Made by a program: the position numbers and the translations under genes. From Sceloporus undulatus (lineage: Eukaryota > Chordata > Lepidosauria > Squamata > Phrynosomatidae): a stretch of 64,000 nt of DNA. The stretch is from positions 64,814,964-64,878,963 of the forward strand of contig NC_056522.1 in NCBI RefSeq assembly GCF_019175285.1, in the 5' to 3' direction. Below the pieces are notes generated by a model. That model saw only the letters and a list, made by a program, of their open reading frames with translations. It had not been told where the DNA came from and made no database searches. Below are positions 11,064-22,395 of the stretch, piece by piece (the stretch's first letter is position 1; every line of letters starts with the position of its first letter).

Positions 11064-11885
11064 TATTGTATATACTTGATTATAAGTCAACCTCATGTAA
11101 GCTGAGGGCAGGTTTTGGGGCCAAAATTATGGATTTTGCCATGACCCATGGATAGGTCAACAGTAAAACCTGGAGGCTTCTTCAGTGTGTTTATGTGTGA
11201 CTACAGCAAGAGAGACTTTAGTTGAGGCTTTTTGCTTCAGTGTTTCAACTTTGGTTTCAGCTTTCAGCTCTCACACCAACAGTGGCAGCCTGCACGGGTG
11301 GGAGAAGGACTCTGACCCAATACAGACAGGCAGAAAGGAGCATCGAGATGCTGCTCCGTTCTGCCCCACACAAAGGCTGCAGCAACCAAACACTGCAGCC
11401 TCTGGGAGCCATAAAAAGAACATGCTCCTGGTAGGTTTTTCTTAGGGTGTGTGTGTGGTGCCATTGGCGCCCTCATGCACAATTATGATGTCCACGTGGC
11501 GCCGTGCCATTTGGAGGCAGCACCACACATACGTTATCATGGGGCCCCCCGTGTGGACAGGGGCAAGCCATGATGGCACTGGGGGTGCACAATAGGGCTC
11601 AGGAGCGTGCAGATGCTCTGCATTCCCGAGTGCTAAAATCAGCCCCATGACGGCACTTTTTGCACATCAGTATCGGCCTCTGTTTGTTTGTTGAACAGCA
11701 ATTAATCACTTTGGACTCTTTCTGCTTGGTGCAAAAGAGAAATAAACTGCTCTGCCAACTGCATGGGGAAATCTGAAAGAGTTGCTATGACATTACCATA
11801 CTGACCCATAGATAAGTCGACCTGGGATTTTGGGGTCAATTTTTGGGCATAAATTTTTAGACTTATAGATGAGCATATACAGTAG
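11064..11885. mobile_element. Non-autonomous DNA transposon with matched inverted ends
   Basis: The left end (tattgtatatacttgattat, then aagtcaacctc) is mirrored by the right end (acttatagatgagcatatac, then agta). Inner sub-terminal blocks also pair: tgacccatggataggtcaac (11141 on) and tgacccatagataagtcgac (11803 on) are copies of one motif. The roughly 600 bp between is GC-richer and lacks a transposase. TATA-rich ends suggest a Tc1/mariner relative; the family is not certain. Confidence 0.6.
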
Positions 11886-12185
11886 CACATTCAAATATAA
11901 TGCAAATTTCTGCTTTCTTGCTTTGGTGACATCTCTCCTCTTTTTTGGATGATGTCTAAGTGGCCAATGTGTTTGGCTACCTGTGAGAATTGAGTTCTCT
12001 CCCCTCCCAGACTCAGGTGAGGAGGGAAGGGCCTCCCTTCTGCCAGAGAAACTTACCAAACCAATTTCACAAACCTGCCAGATAATTTTATCACAGATGT
12101 AAATGATATTTTCAAGCTATTGCCCAAACCTCCTCCACAAGCTTAATATTGATAAAGTGAATTCAAAATAAGCAAGCAAAAGAAC
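11886..12185. other. Intergenic, nothing recognised
   Basis: No exon or repeat family recognised in these 300 bp. Confidence 0.4.
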
Positions 12186-12352
12186 AGTAGAATACACTGC
12201 CTCAAAGAGTGGTGGAGACTCCTTCTTTGGAGGTTTTTAAATGGAGGCTGTATGGTCATCTGTCAGGAGTCCTTTGATGGTGTAATCTTGCACAGCAGAG
12301 GGTTGGACTGGATGGCCCCTGTGGTCTCTTCCAACTCTAGGATTCTAGGATT
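12186..12352 (+). mobile_element. CR1 LINE 3' terminus, short fragment
   Basis: Matches only the last 40 codons or so of CR1 plus the 3' UTR (ggttggactggatggcccct, 12301 on) and ends with ctaggattctaggatt, the CR1 terminal octamer repeat. It is 5'-truncated. Confidence 0.85.
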
Positions 12353-12588
12353 ATTCTTATAATCAGTTGTACCCCATGTTTCAAATTTGCATGGCATTCC
12401 TGGCTACAGAATTCTGGATGCTGTAGTCAAAAGAAATTCTTTTTGCAGGTTCTGGAAGAAAAATTGATTAAGGAAGTAATGCTAGGATAATCCTGTTGAG
12501 TAACCTGGCCTTTCACAGTTGCCTTCACAAACAAAGATACATGTTTTTATTTTGGTGATTTATTGCAGGGAGGAAAAGATCTGAAATA
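12353..12588. other. Spacer, nothing recognised
   Basis: Short unassigned stretch between a CR1 end and a fold-back element. Confidence 0.4.
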
Positions 12589-12829
12589 GATTCAGGATTG
12601 CAAATTCAAAAGTGGGTATTACCGTACATAAAAATGCTGCCGCTGCCACCAGAAGACTACAACCTGGGTCCCAGCCATGCTCAGCCAGCCACTTTGCAAA
12701 AACGGGAGCTTTCCGTTTTTTCAAAGTGACTGGCTGAGTGCAGCTGAGACCCAGGTTGTAATCTCCCGGCAGCAGTGGTGGCAATTTTACTTCTGGTAAT
12801 ACCCACTTTTGAATTTGCAACCCTGAATC
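12589..12829. mobile_element. Fold-back MITE, 241 bp, near-full-length palindrome
   Basis: The left arm (gattcaggattgcaaattca) and right arm (gaatttgcaaccctgaatc) are inverted copies, and pairing continues inward through aaagtgggtattacc / ggtaatacccactt and acaacctgggtc / gacccaggttgt to a centre near 12709 (aaaacggg agctt ccgtttt). The whole unit can form one long hairpin. Overlapping frames on the - strand (12560-13010) are shadows of it. Confidence 0.85.
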
Positions 12830-13847
12830 AATTTCGAGTCTTTTTCTCCATGCGATAAAGTCCTTGGAAGATGTAGCAGCAATAAGAGAAGACAAAACTG
12901 GGTAACAGCAATTGAGGCCAGCAAATTGTGACACTGGAGCACGCAGAGCAATTCTGGGATATTTCTTTCTGGCTCTGGATACCCACATTTAGCACGCAAC
13001 GATAACACACAACAGGCTGTGTCTACTTCCTTCTTGTTTCTTTCTTATAACCGTACTCCTCAAATGCTGTTGATCACTGCAAATGTTTACCCTTCACGTC
13101 TAAAGCACTGATTCCCATTTATGTGTCACCACACTCTGTCAGTGACTAATGTGTTTATACAATGCAGGAGAAAGCATTCTTTTCTTGAGTCAATTTCAAG
13201 GGGAAAGGTGAGAGCTTTTTTTTTTTTTAAGCCAGGTGCAATGTGTTTTGTGTTTGGTTAAATTGCTGCTCATTTTATTAAACTATATTTAAAGCTATTA
13301 CTGCTTAACTACACATTATTTCTGCTCCCACTTACAAATGACAGGTCAATGTGTGCCTGTTCCATTATAAATGGAAAACATCATACAGAAGGAACCATTT
13401 CAGTAGCTGAGATTTTGACAGCATTTTTAGAACCACAGAAAAATACTTCGGCTCTCTGCTTGCTGCCTAGTGCCACTCTTTTGTCCCTATCAGAAGATGG
13501 CATGCCAGATAAAATGTTTCTTAAAAATCTTGTGTTATACTCTTATCTGCCCAGCTGACCCTCTTCTTGGAACAAGTAAGTTGCTGATGCAGAAGCAGGT
13601 TCCAGAAATGCCCATTGTGGTTGCTAAGCCAAATGAGCCAGGTTTCAGCCAAGGACAATGACTAATGAATGCTCTAATAGCTCTTGTTACATACTTTATA
13701 AATTGGAAAGAAAGGAGGCAGAACTGTGTGACAATGAATTTGATTTGAATTGTATATAAATTAGAATGGCAATAAAATTATTGCCATTCACATGTACTTC
13801 TCACTTTAACTATATTGCTTCATTGCTGTCTTTCATTGATGTCCTTG
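12830..13847. other. Intergenic, nothing recognised
   Basis: No exon or repeat family recognised. The last 11 bases (tgatgtccttg, 13837-13847) are repeated at 15058-15068 and include the target duplication of the next element. Confidence 0.4.
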
Positions 13848-14174
13848 GGCTCATTCCCACCACGACCTACTTTGAATTGCAGATCAGGCTAAATGTCCAT
13901 CGTTCCCATTTGAAGTCGATTTCGATCCAATTCTGATCTAAGAGAGTTCCTTAAAAGTGGGGTAAATGCAGAAAACCTGCTCTTATTTGACACAACTTTG
14001 CAAGTGGTCCTTTTGAGAAGAACCGAATCACGTGTTGTTGAGTGTGCTCAACAAGTGGGAATGACCTTCAGATCAAAATTGCATCTCACTGGAGGAGAGG
14101 GACTATGGCAGAAGGGTTAGCAGGGGGTGTCATCCATCCAGCTTTCGGCTGCTTGAAATCCGCCATTTTTTGAG

Positions 14175-14330
14175 GAGTCTGGAGACTAGAGTTTGAATCC
14201 CCACTGAGCCATGGAAAACCACTGGGTGACCTTGGGCAAGTCCCACTCTCTCAGCCTCAGAAGACAGCAATGGCAACCCCTCTCTGAAGAAACTGGCCAA
14301 GAAGACTCTGCAATAGGGTTGCCTTAGAGT
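14175..14330 (+). mobile_element. tRNA-SINE fragment inside the hAT-like element
   Basis: Starts within the tRNA-like region (ctggagactagagtttgaat) and continues through ccttgggcaagtcccactct to gcaatagggttgccttagag. It lacks the A-box end and the Bov-B tail. Confidence 0.75.
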
Positions 14331-14340
14331 TGTCTTTCTT

Positions 14341-14408
14341 TCCCGGGACTTGCCCTACATTTCAGCCTTCTCTCCAAAATGTCCTCCATTCTGAGCTTGA
14401 CTAGGGAG
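14341..14408 (+). repeat. Dispersed 'gtcctcc' repeat fragment
   Basis: Sequence gacttgccctacatttcagc then ccaaaatgtcctccattctg matches a block near 54600-54665 and, inverted, one near 34265-34350. This is a dispersed family I cannot name; it probably seeded the adjoining tandem array, whose unit begins with the same atgtcctcc. Confidence 0.5.
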
Positions 14409-14600
14409 GATGTCCTCCAGGTCCTTCAAGGCTGGGAGGGCAGCACCTCAACTCCTCATGTCCTCCAGGTCCTGTAAAGCTGGGTGGTCACCACCTCAAT
14501 TCTCTATGTCCTCCAAGCCCTGGAAGGCTAGGGGGCACCACCTCAGCTCCTCATGTCCTCCATGTTCTGCAAGGCTAGGGGGCTTTTTTTTTTGAGGGGA
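14409..14600 (+). repeat. Minisatellite, 48-bp unit, four copies
   Basis: The motif atgtcctcca starts at 14410, 14458, 14506 and 14553 (steps of 48, 48 and 47 bp). Since 48 is divisible by three, one frame stays open and gives a 16-residue repeat beginning MSSRS; this is a by-product and not a gene. Confidence 0.88.
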
Positions 14601-15068
14601 TCTGTTTTATTTTTATTTTTTTTGTCTGTGTGTGGGGGGGGTATGTGTTTAAATAATTTCTTAAATCGGAAATGAAATTCCTCATCGTGCAGTAGAAGCA
14701 CCAAAGTGAGCAAGGACTTTCCTATAATTAGCAAGTTTTCCTATCGTGGCCATGCAGCTACGAGGATAAAAAGTGAACGGAAATAAAGAAAGTTGATGGG
14801 GGGAGCACCACAAAAGATCCTCATGAAGCTGAAATTATGGCTGACCGTGTTGTCAAAATTATACCTGGCCACATCACCAATGATGCAGTGATGTAGTCAG
14901 CTTGACTGGCATTTAAAAAAAGGGAGCAACGATGTGGCGCAAATACAAGTGGACAGTGGGGTCCCAAAAAAAAGTTTCATAGTGGGAACAACAGTGGGAT
15001 CGAGTCAACAATCTGAATCAAAACCTCATTGCGAACCAATTTAAATGTAAGTGGGAATGATGTCCTTG

Positions 15069-15561
15069 TCTTCTTTCTGTGGAGTAGCTATTTAAATCTT
15101 CATGAACTTCATTCTCACAGGTAAGAATGAATAATTTTTTTTTATTTTTCTCTTTGCTGAAGAAAAAGTATTGAAAACAGCAGTTTTTGAAATCTATGTG
15201 CAGTTTGGGATTTTTTTTTTAAAGCAACAACACCCAAGCACACTTGTGGATCTTTTTGCATAGAAAACAACATTTCTGCACAGAAGATATATTTTCTGCA
15301 CAGAAATCAGCATTTCCTGTACAGAAATGTTTTTTGGACAGCAAATTTTGCTCTCTAGAAAATAAAACTTTTGCACAAAAGATATGCTTTTCATGCAAAG
15401 TAAGTCCTGCACTGTGAAGATTTTCACTCACCTGGGAATCTCCTTGTCAAGATTTACTCACATTTGAGAAAATTAGTTTTCAACCATTTTCCAAATATTT
15501 TTGAATATTCTTTCCTTCTCTACTGTAGGATGCAAAAGCCTTGTGCCATGAGAACAAAGGC
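15069..15561. repeat. Degenerate palindromic motif repeat
   Basis: Between 15244 and 15410 the motif (A)TTTCTGCACAGAAA and variants recurs five or six times at spacings of roughly 25-30 bp (ttctgcacagaagatatatt, ttctgcacagaaatcagcat, ttcctgtacagaaatg). The rest of the stretch shows nothing recognisable. Confidence 0.5.
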
Positions 15562-15645
15562 AAATCCCCTCTGAACAAATCTTACCAATAAAATCCCACA
15601 ATGTTTGCTTTAGGGATGCTGTAAATCAGAAATTACAAGTAGGCT
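15562..15645 (+). mobile_element. SINE 3' fragment
   Basis: The block cccctctgaacaaatcttac, then caataaaatcccac...gggatgctgtaaatcagaaa matches the 3' half of the tRNA-SINE family. Confidence 0.6.
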
Positions 15646-17718
15646 CAGAGCAACGTATCACCATATATTGGAAAGGGAAATGCATATCAGAGCATGGAAA
15701 CATTATTTTTGTGGGCTATAGCTGATCATGATGGCTGAGTGATTCTAGGAATGGTCACTCATAGAATCAAAGAATCATAGAATAATAGAGTTGGAAGAGA
15801 CAAGAGACCACAAGGACCATCCAGTCCAACCCCCTGCCATGTAGGAAATCTCAATCAAAGCATCTCCAACAGATGGCAATGCAGCCTCTGTTTAAAGACC
15901 TCCAAGGAAGGAGACTTCGCTACACTCCAAGGGAGTTTGTTCCACTGTTGAACAGCCCTCAGTGTGAGGAAGTTCCTCCTAATGTTGAGGTGGAATCTCT
16001 TTTCCTGGAGCTTTCAGCCATTGCTCTGGGTCCTAGTCTCTGGAGCAGCAGAAAACAAGCTAGCTCCCTCCACAATATGACAAGCCTTCAAGTATTTAAA
16101 CAGGGCTATCATATCACCTCTTAACCTTCTCTTCTCCAGCCTAAACATCCCCAGCTCCTTTTCCTCATAGGGCGTGATTTCCAGAGCCTTCACCATTTTA
16201 GTCACCCTCCTTTGGACATGCTCCAGTTTATCAACATCCTTTTTGAATTGTGGTGCCCAGAACTGGACGCAATATTTTAGGTGGCACTATTACTTCCCTT
16301 GATCTAGACACTATACCTCTATTGATGCGGCCTAAAATCGCATTGGCCTTTTTAGCTGCTGCATCACACTGTTGACTCATGTTCAACTTGTCATCTACTT
16401 GGACTCCTAGATCCCTTTCACATGTAGTATTGTTCAGCCAGGTGTTGCCCATCCTATATCTGTGCATTTCATTTTTCTGCCCTAAGTGCAGTACCTTACA
16501 TTTCTCTATGTTGAAATTCATTTTGTTAGTTTTGGCCCAGATTTCTAGTCTATTCAGGTCATTTTGAACTTTGAACTTTCATCCTGTCCTCTGGGGTATT
16601 AGCTACTCCTCCTAGTTTGGTGTCATCTGCAAATTTGATAAGTATGGCTCCAATTCTGTCATCCAAGTCATTGATAAAGCTATTGAATAGTACTGGACCC
16701 AGGACAGAATCCTGTGGGTCCCCACTGGTCACTTCTCTCCAGGATGAAAAGGAGCCATTGTTGAGCACCCTTTGGGTTCAGGCGGTCAACAAAATACAAA
16801 TCCATGTAGCAGTTGCCTTGTCTAGCCCACATTTCACTAGCTTGTTTGCAAGAATGTCATGGGGAACTTTGTCAAAGGCCTTACTGAAATCAAGATTTAC
16901 TATAACCACAGCATTCACTTCATCTAACAAGCTGGTAATTTTATCAAAGAAAGATATCAGATTTGTCTGGCATGACTTCTTTCTCTAAAACCCATGTTGA
17001 ATTTTTGTGATTATGGCATTGCTTTCTAGATGTTCACAGACTCTCTGTTTAATTAACTGTTCTATGATCTTTCCTGGTATTGATGTCAGACGAACTGGAT
17101 GATAATTGTAGGGATCCTCTTTTTTCCCTTTTTTGAAGATGGGGACAACGTTTGCCCTCCTCCAGTCTACTGGGACTTCTCCTGTTCTCCAGGAGTTCTT
17201 AAAGATTATTGCCAATGGCTCCAATATTACATTTGCCAGTTCTTTTAATACCCTTGGATGTAGTTCTTCTGGTCCTGGAGACTTATATTCGTTAGATTAA
17301 CCAGATATTCCTGTACTATCTCTTTACTTATTTGTGCTGAAATTCCCCTATTCTGTCCTCTGCACCATTATCTTCAGGTTGAGCACCCTTTGCCTTTTTC
17401 TGAGAAGACTGAAGCAAATAAGGTTTTGAGTAATTCTGCCTTTTCTCTGTCCCCTGTTAGCATTTTGCCATCTTCTCCATGCAGTGGCCCTACCATTTCC
17501 TTCTTCTTCCTTTTGCTGCAGACATACCCAAAAAAGCCCTTTTTGTTGTTCTTTACCTCTCTAGCAAGCCTGAGTCCATTCTGTGCTTTAGCTTTTCTGA
17601 TTTTATCACTACACATGCTCGCTATTTGTTTGAATTCCTCTTTGGTGATTTCTCCATTTTTCTATTTCTTATACATGTTCCATTTAAAACTTAGCTCAGC
17701 TGAAATTTCCTTACTCAT

Positions 17719-18258
17719 CTATTCTAGTTTCTTGAGACAGCTCCCATTTTTCTTCCTCGTTGGAACTGTTTGAAATTGTGCCTTCAGTATCTCCCTTTTG
17801 AGAAACACCCATCCATCCTGAACTCCCTTCTCTTTTAGTATTCCTGACCATGGGATCACCCCCAGTATTTCTCTAAGTTTACTGAAATCAGCTTTCTTAA
17901 AGTCTAGAATGCGTGTCTGACTCTGCTTGGCTTCTCCTTTCCATTGTATAACAAACTCTAGGAGAACATGGTCACTTCTACCTAAGGATCCCACCACTTG
18001 CACCCCATTAACTAGGTCATCCCTGTTGGTTAGGATCAGATCTAAAATAGGTGATCCCCTTGTTGCCTCTTCCACCTTTTGGATAATGAAATTGTCTTCG
18101 AGACAAGTGAGGAATTTGCTAGACTTCCAGCAAATATCAGGATAGTTGAAGTCACCCATCACTACTACATCTCTCCTTTCTGAGTGTTTGGTCATCTGTT
18201 CTAGAAAGGCATCACTCAGTTCCTCAGTCTGACTTGGGGATCTGTAGTAGACTCCCAC
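17719..18258 (-). pseudogene. CR1 ORF2 endonuclease, C-terminal part
   Basis: An open stretch of 179 codons beginning MGVYYRSPSQTEELSDAFLE. It contains GDFNYPDICW and SDHVLLEF, the Asp/Asn and Ser-Asp-His active-site motifs of LINE AP-type endonucleases. The N-terminal half (YTNAQN, ITETWW) is in a separate frame at 18369-18614, so the domain is split. It is part of the dead CR1 copy at 15759-19312. Confidence 0.88.
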
Positions 18259-18368
18259 AATAACATCGCTGTTGTTTCCTTCCCCTTTAATTTTTTATCC
18301 AGATGCTCTCCACCTGGCTTCCATAATTGATGTCCTGGATCTCTTCACTGGTGATATATACAGTAAGG

Positions 18369-18614
18369 CTATTTCTCCTCCTTTCCTGTTTTCCTATTTC
18401 TCTTGAAAAGTTTATACCCCTCTATTCCTACATTCCAATCATAAGACTCATTCCACCAGGTTTCAGTGATGCCTATTATATCATATTTGATTTGTTGTGC
18501 TAGGAGTTCAAGTTCCTCTTGCTTATTTCCCATGTTCTGTGCATTAGTGTAGAGACATCTTAGACCATAGGACCCCTTTATTTGCTGCCTGTGCACGTTT
18601 TTTTTGCCTCCCAT
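18369..18614 (-). pseudogene. CR1 ORF2 endonuclease, N-terminal part
   Basis: An 81-codon frame with GLRCLYTNAQNMGNKQEELE and DIIGITETWWNESYDW. The Asn and Glu of these motifs are metal-binding and catalytic positions in AP-type LINE endonucleases. It is separated from the C-terminal part by about 110 bp containing frame breaks. Confidence 0.85.
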
Positions 18615-18985
18615 TTTTGGGTCCTTGCAATGTTTGTCTTGTTCCCTCTATGACAATTTGACTATTTTCTCCAGACCTTTTGCCTTCCAGAATACTGTCT
18701 CCCTCCCCCACATAACTCAGTTTAAAGCCCTCCTGATCAAATTTTTGAGACTATTGTGGAAAACGTTTTTGCCAACTGGCATGAGATGCAACCCATCCCT
18801 TGCCAGAAGTCCCTCCTCAAGGAACCTCAAACATGATCCAAAAATCCAAATCGTTCTTGGCAGCACCATCTGGGGAGCCAGTTATTCACCTCTGCTATTT
18901 TCCTCTCCCTTCCTGGACCGTGCCCTTTGACTGGGAGAAGAGATGAGATGACAACCTGTGCATCCATCTCTTTCAGCTTCCTTTC

Positions 18986-19312
18986 CTAAGCCTCATAATC
19001 CCTTATGATATTCTGAAGGCTGTGCCTTGCAGTATCAGTGGTTCCCACATGAACCAAAAGAAAGAGGTGACAGTCAGTAGGCTTGACAAGTCTTGTCAAC
19101 CTCTCTGTCACATCATGGGTCCTTGCCCCAGGGAGACAGCACACCTCCCGAGACATCTTGTCAGGCCCACAAACCACTGGTTCAGTACCTCTCAGCAAGG
19201 AGACCCCCACAACCACCACACACCTCCTCTGAGGCTTAGCAGCAACTGTTCCTTGTGGTAGAACTCCCAGGGTCCCCTGCTCTTTTGTTACAAAAGTAAC
19301 AAAAGTTTCCAC
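18986..19312 (-). pseudogene. CR1 ORF1 esterase-like domain, partial
   Basis: The frame contains VVVGVSLLRGTEPVVCGPD, where active relatives read GDSLLRGTE; here the GDS nucleophile block is GVS, with the Asp replaced by Val. Later comes HVGTTDTARHSLQNI, matching the VGSNE-type block. GDSL/SGNH esterase domains in CR1 ORF1 are a known feature of the family. The N-terminal part of ORF1 is missing. Confidence 0.75.
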
Positions 19313-19547
19313 TAAGCAGAGTAGATTGTAATATACACTCTTTGTGCTTATACAGTATATTATAAGTGACCTTCCCCTTCCATTTTGAGTGTAGCCCTAT
19401 TGAATCAGACCAAGACCTATCTTGCCCAATATCCAGTTTCCTACAGTGGCCAACCATTGCCAGTATTTCTGTCCTGATGCTTCCCCTGACACTTGATAAT
19501 CTGCTGCTTCTGAAAATGAACTCATAGCATACCCATACCTGGAGGCA
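19313..19547. other. Spacer between two CR1 copies
   Basis: About 235 bp. The word tcctacagtggccaaccat and nearby phrases recall other reptile repeats but I cannot assign them. Confidence 0.35.
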
Positions 19548-19985
19548 GTGAGTTCCATAGATTTTAAAACAGAGGAGGGTGACCAATATGGTGAAAAGTC
19601 TGGAAACCATGCCCATTGAGGAGTGGCTTAGAGAGCTGGGTCTGTTTAGCCTGGAGAAGAAGAAAGTTAAGCACTGTTTAAATATTTGAAAAGAAACATA
19701 TTGAAGATGGAACAAGCTTTGCTGCTCCAGAGACTAGGACATGGAGTAATGGTTGCAAGCTACAGGAAAAGAAATTCTATCTTAACATTAGGAAAAACTG
19801 CTGAACAGTAAGAGATGTTTGACAGTGGAACTCACTCCCTCAGCGTGTGGTGGGGTCTCGTTCTTTGGAGATTTTCAAACAGAGGCTGGATGGCCATTTG
19901 TTAGGAGTGTTTTGACTGTGTATTCCTGCATGGCTGGGGTTTGGACTGTATGGCCCTTGCAGTCTCTTCCAGCTCTATGATTTAT
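19548..19985 (+). mobile_element. CR1 LINE 3' end, diverged
   Basis: From gagggtgaccaatatggtga to the terminal ctctatgattta this matches the last 110 codons and 3' UTR of CR1. It has more substitutions and small deletions than its neighbours, so it is probably older. It faces the opposite way from the long copy at 15759-19312. Confidence 0.87.
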
Positions 19986-21485
19986 GTGAACAAGCTGAAG
20001 TACCCTTTTGCAATTCTATTATAAATAATCCTGATCATCCTGTTTCTTATTCTGGAGAACAATTTGATTCTGGGAAACAGTGGACTAAGAGCCACAAAAA
20101 TGAAGAATGCAAGCAGCAAGTAGGTATCACAAAATGTCACAGTCTGGAATGTACTTGTTCAAGACCCTCCTCCAGGATATTCCCTTTCATTCCCACTGTT
20201 GTCCAATTTTCCATTTATTTCTCCAATTGTCAGACAATATTCTGTGGTCACTATGCATGCTCAGTCCCACTGGTATGTTTTTAGGAGTACCTCCCTTTGA
20301 TTTCTTTATTTTTGGCCAGAATGCTTTGCTTTCCTGCAAATTCTCATCACCCACATATTTGATGGCACACATGTATAAGTGTGTGCGTATGTGTACATGC
20401 TCTGCATGTTTACATAAGCAGCGTATACTGTAACTTTGTTTACAGCAGTAAGTCCCATTTAGTAGAGCAGGCCTTATGCCAAAGTAAATCTATGCAGGTT
20501 TGTGCAGTAAGGCTGATTCACAATCCATCAGCATCAAGTGTGCCTTGGTACTGTCTGAACATCGTACATGGATAGTTCTTTCACGCAACCTTGTGCCATT
20601 TCCAAGGGAACTCTTCCCAACAGTTCAGTGGCCAAAGAGCAAGTTTATATTCAACACATGAAAAATCAGCTAAGAGAGAGGAGTAGGGAAAGTAAGTCTC
20701 TGGCTTTTGTTCAGCATCACCACACAGACACACTTCCTGCCAGCCCCAGCTACAATGAGTCCCAGAGCAAAAGTTTTCCTGGCTGATACTGGTGTAGCTT
20801 CTTTGAAAAAACAAAACAAAACAGAAAATGACATAGATACTGTTATTAAAACAAAAAAGTGGTTTTATTGTTCATCAGAAGCTATCCTTACAGAAATAGG
20901 GGGGATCTCCTCACCATCCCAAGCATGAGCCATTTTTATAACTATACGTTACAATATCCCCAAGGCAGCATGGGCTGTGCTGTCAGGGGGATTCCAGGCT
21001 TTGTAGTCCAAAACAACCCTTTTTAGATTCCTCTGCATCCTTACTTGTCAGCCTAAATTCAGGCTGTGGTAAGAGAGACTAATTATTTTATGTCTTTCTT
21101 CCAAGCAATCATCACCAACCTCTCCAAATGAAAATTCAATTTAAAAAAAGTTATTTCCCCTGGAAAAATTTTTTAAATGTCCAGCTGGTGGGTATATTGC
21201 AACAGCATGAAACTGTAGGGCCCAGAAACACCCTACTAGTACACAAACATGCTGGCATTTAATGTTTGCAATGGGAAATCATGGTTAAAAGCTAGTTGCC
21301 TTACACAGTGGCCCCTGAAGTGTGGGTGAGACACACACATACATACTTGATGTTAATTATTGAAAATCAAGTTTCATTCCTATATTATACAAGTGAGCAT
21401 GTGGTGCCACCTAGTGATCAGTGTTATGAATCGTGCTCCCACAGTATATCAGAAAATGTAAAAGGCCAGGAAAATCATGAGTAAC
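19986..21485. other. Intergenic, nothing recognised
   Basis: No exon or named repeat. Contains an impure A/C-rich run (aaaacaaaacaaaac, 20808-20822) and a fragment near 20950-21020 (ggattccaggctttgtagtc) that resembles the hAT MITE family seen at 26409. Confidence 0.4.
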
Positions 21486-22395
21486 TCATAGAATCGTAGA
21501 ATCATAGAGCTGGAAGAGACCACAAGGACCATCCAGTCCAACCCCCTGCCATGCAGGAAACTTCATTCAAAGCATCCCCAACAGATGGCCATCCAGCCTC
21601 TGTTTAAAAACCTCTATGGAAGGAGACTCCACCACACTCCGAAGGAGTGTGTTCCACTGTCGAATAGCCCTTACTGTCAGGAAGTTCCTTCTAATGTTGA
21701 GGTAGAATCTCTTTTCCTGGAGCTTGCATCCATTCTTCTTGGTCTTAGTCTCTGGAGCAGCAGAAAACAAGCTAGCTCCCTCCTCAATATGACATCCCTT
21801 CAAGTATTTCAACAGGGCTATCATATCACCTCTCAACTTTTTCTTCACTAGGCTAAACATCCTCAGCTCCCTTTCCTCATAGGGCATGGTTTCTAGAGCC
21901 TTCACCATTTTAGTCACCCTCCTTTGGACACGCTCCAGTTTCTCAATGTCCTTTTTAAATTGTGGTGCCCAGAACTAGACAATATTCCAGGTGGGGCCTG
22001 ACCAGAGCAGAATAGAGTGGCACTATTACTTCCCTTGATCTAGACACTATACTATTGATGCAGCCTAAAATTGCATTGGCCTTGTTAGATGCGGCATTGC
22101 ACTGTTGACTTATGTTCAATTTGTGGTCTACTTGGACTCTCAGATCCCTTTCACACATAGTTTCATTCAGCCAGGTGTCCCCCATCCTACATCTGTGCAT
22201 TTCGTTTTTCTGTCCTAAGTGCAGTACCTTACATTTCTCCGTGTTGAAATTCATTTTGTTAGCTTTGGCCCAGCTTTCTAATCTATTAAGGTCATTTTGA
22301 ATTTTGATCCTGTCCTCTGGGGTATTAACTACTCCTAGTTTGGTGTCATCTGCAAATTTGATAAGTATGCCCCCAATTTTGGCATTCCTTGTCAG
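21486..22395 (-). mobile_element. CR1 LINE 3' third, truncated
   Basis: The inverted CR1 end (catagaatcgtagaatcata) lies at the left. The frame at 21955-22416 contains GGILIKFADDTKLG, the polymerase active-site FADD, followed by NKMNFNTEKCKVLHLGQKNE and ending VRPHLEYCLVLG. A second frame (21567-21917) carries the C-terminus. At least one frameshift separates the two. Confidence 0.9.

Larger units (their letters stand above)
13848..15060. mobile_element. Composite hAT-like element with 8-bp target duplication
   Basis: The ends are ggctcattcccacc and gtgggaatga, inverted over TCATTCCCAC, flanked by TGTCCTTG on both sides (13840-13847 and 15061-15068). An 8-bp duplication fits hAT. Inner inverted blocks also pair (agtgggaatgacc near 14055; cagtgggatcgag near 14993). 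Inside lie a SINE fragment (about 14175-14330) and a 48-bp tandem repeat (14409-14600), both likely later additions. No transposase frame is present. Confidence 0.6.
15759..19312 (-). mobile_element. Nearly full-length CR1 LINE, inactive
   Basis: Read from right to left, this copy holds the end of ORF1 with an esterase-like domain (18986-19312), the apurinic-type endonuclease (18614 to 17719), and reverse transcriptase (about 17224 to 15900), then the CR1 3' terminus at 15759. Visible motifs are TETWW and VVMGDFNYPD and GRSDHVLLEF in the endonuclease, and FADDTKLGG in the polymerase active site (16559-16768 frame). At about 3.55 kb it is the longest mobile element here. ORF2 is split among at least six frame segments by stops and frameshifts, and ORF1 lacks its start, so it cannot transpose. 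No target duplication was identified. Confidence 0.9.
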
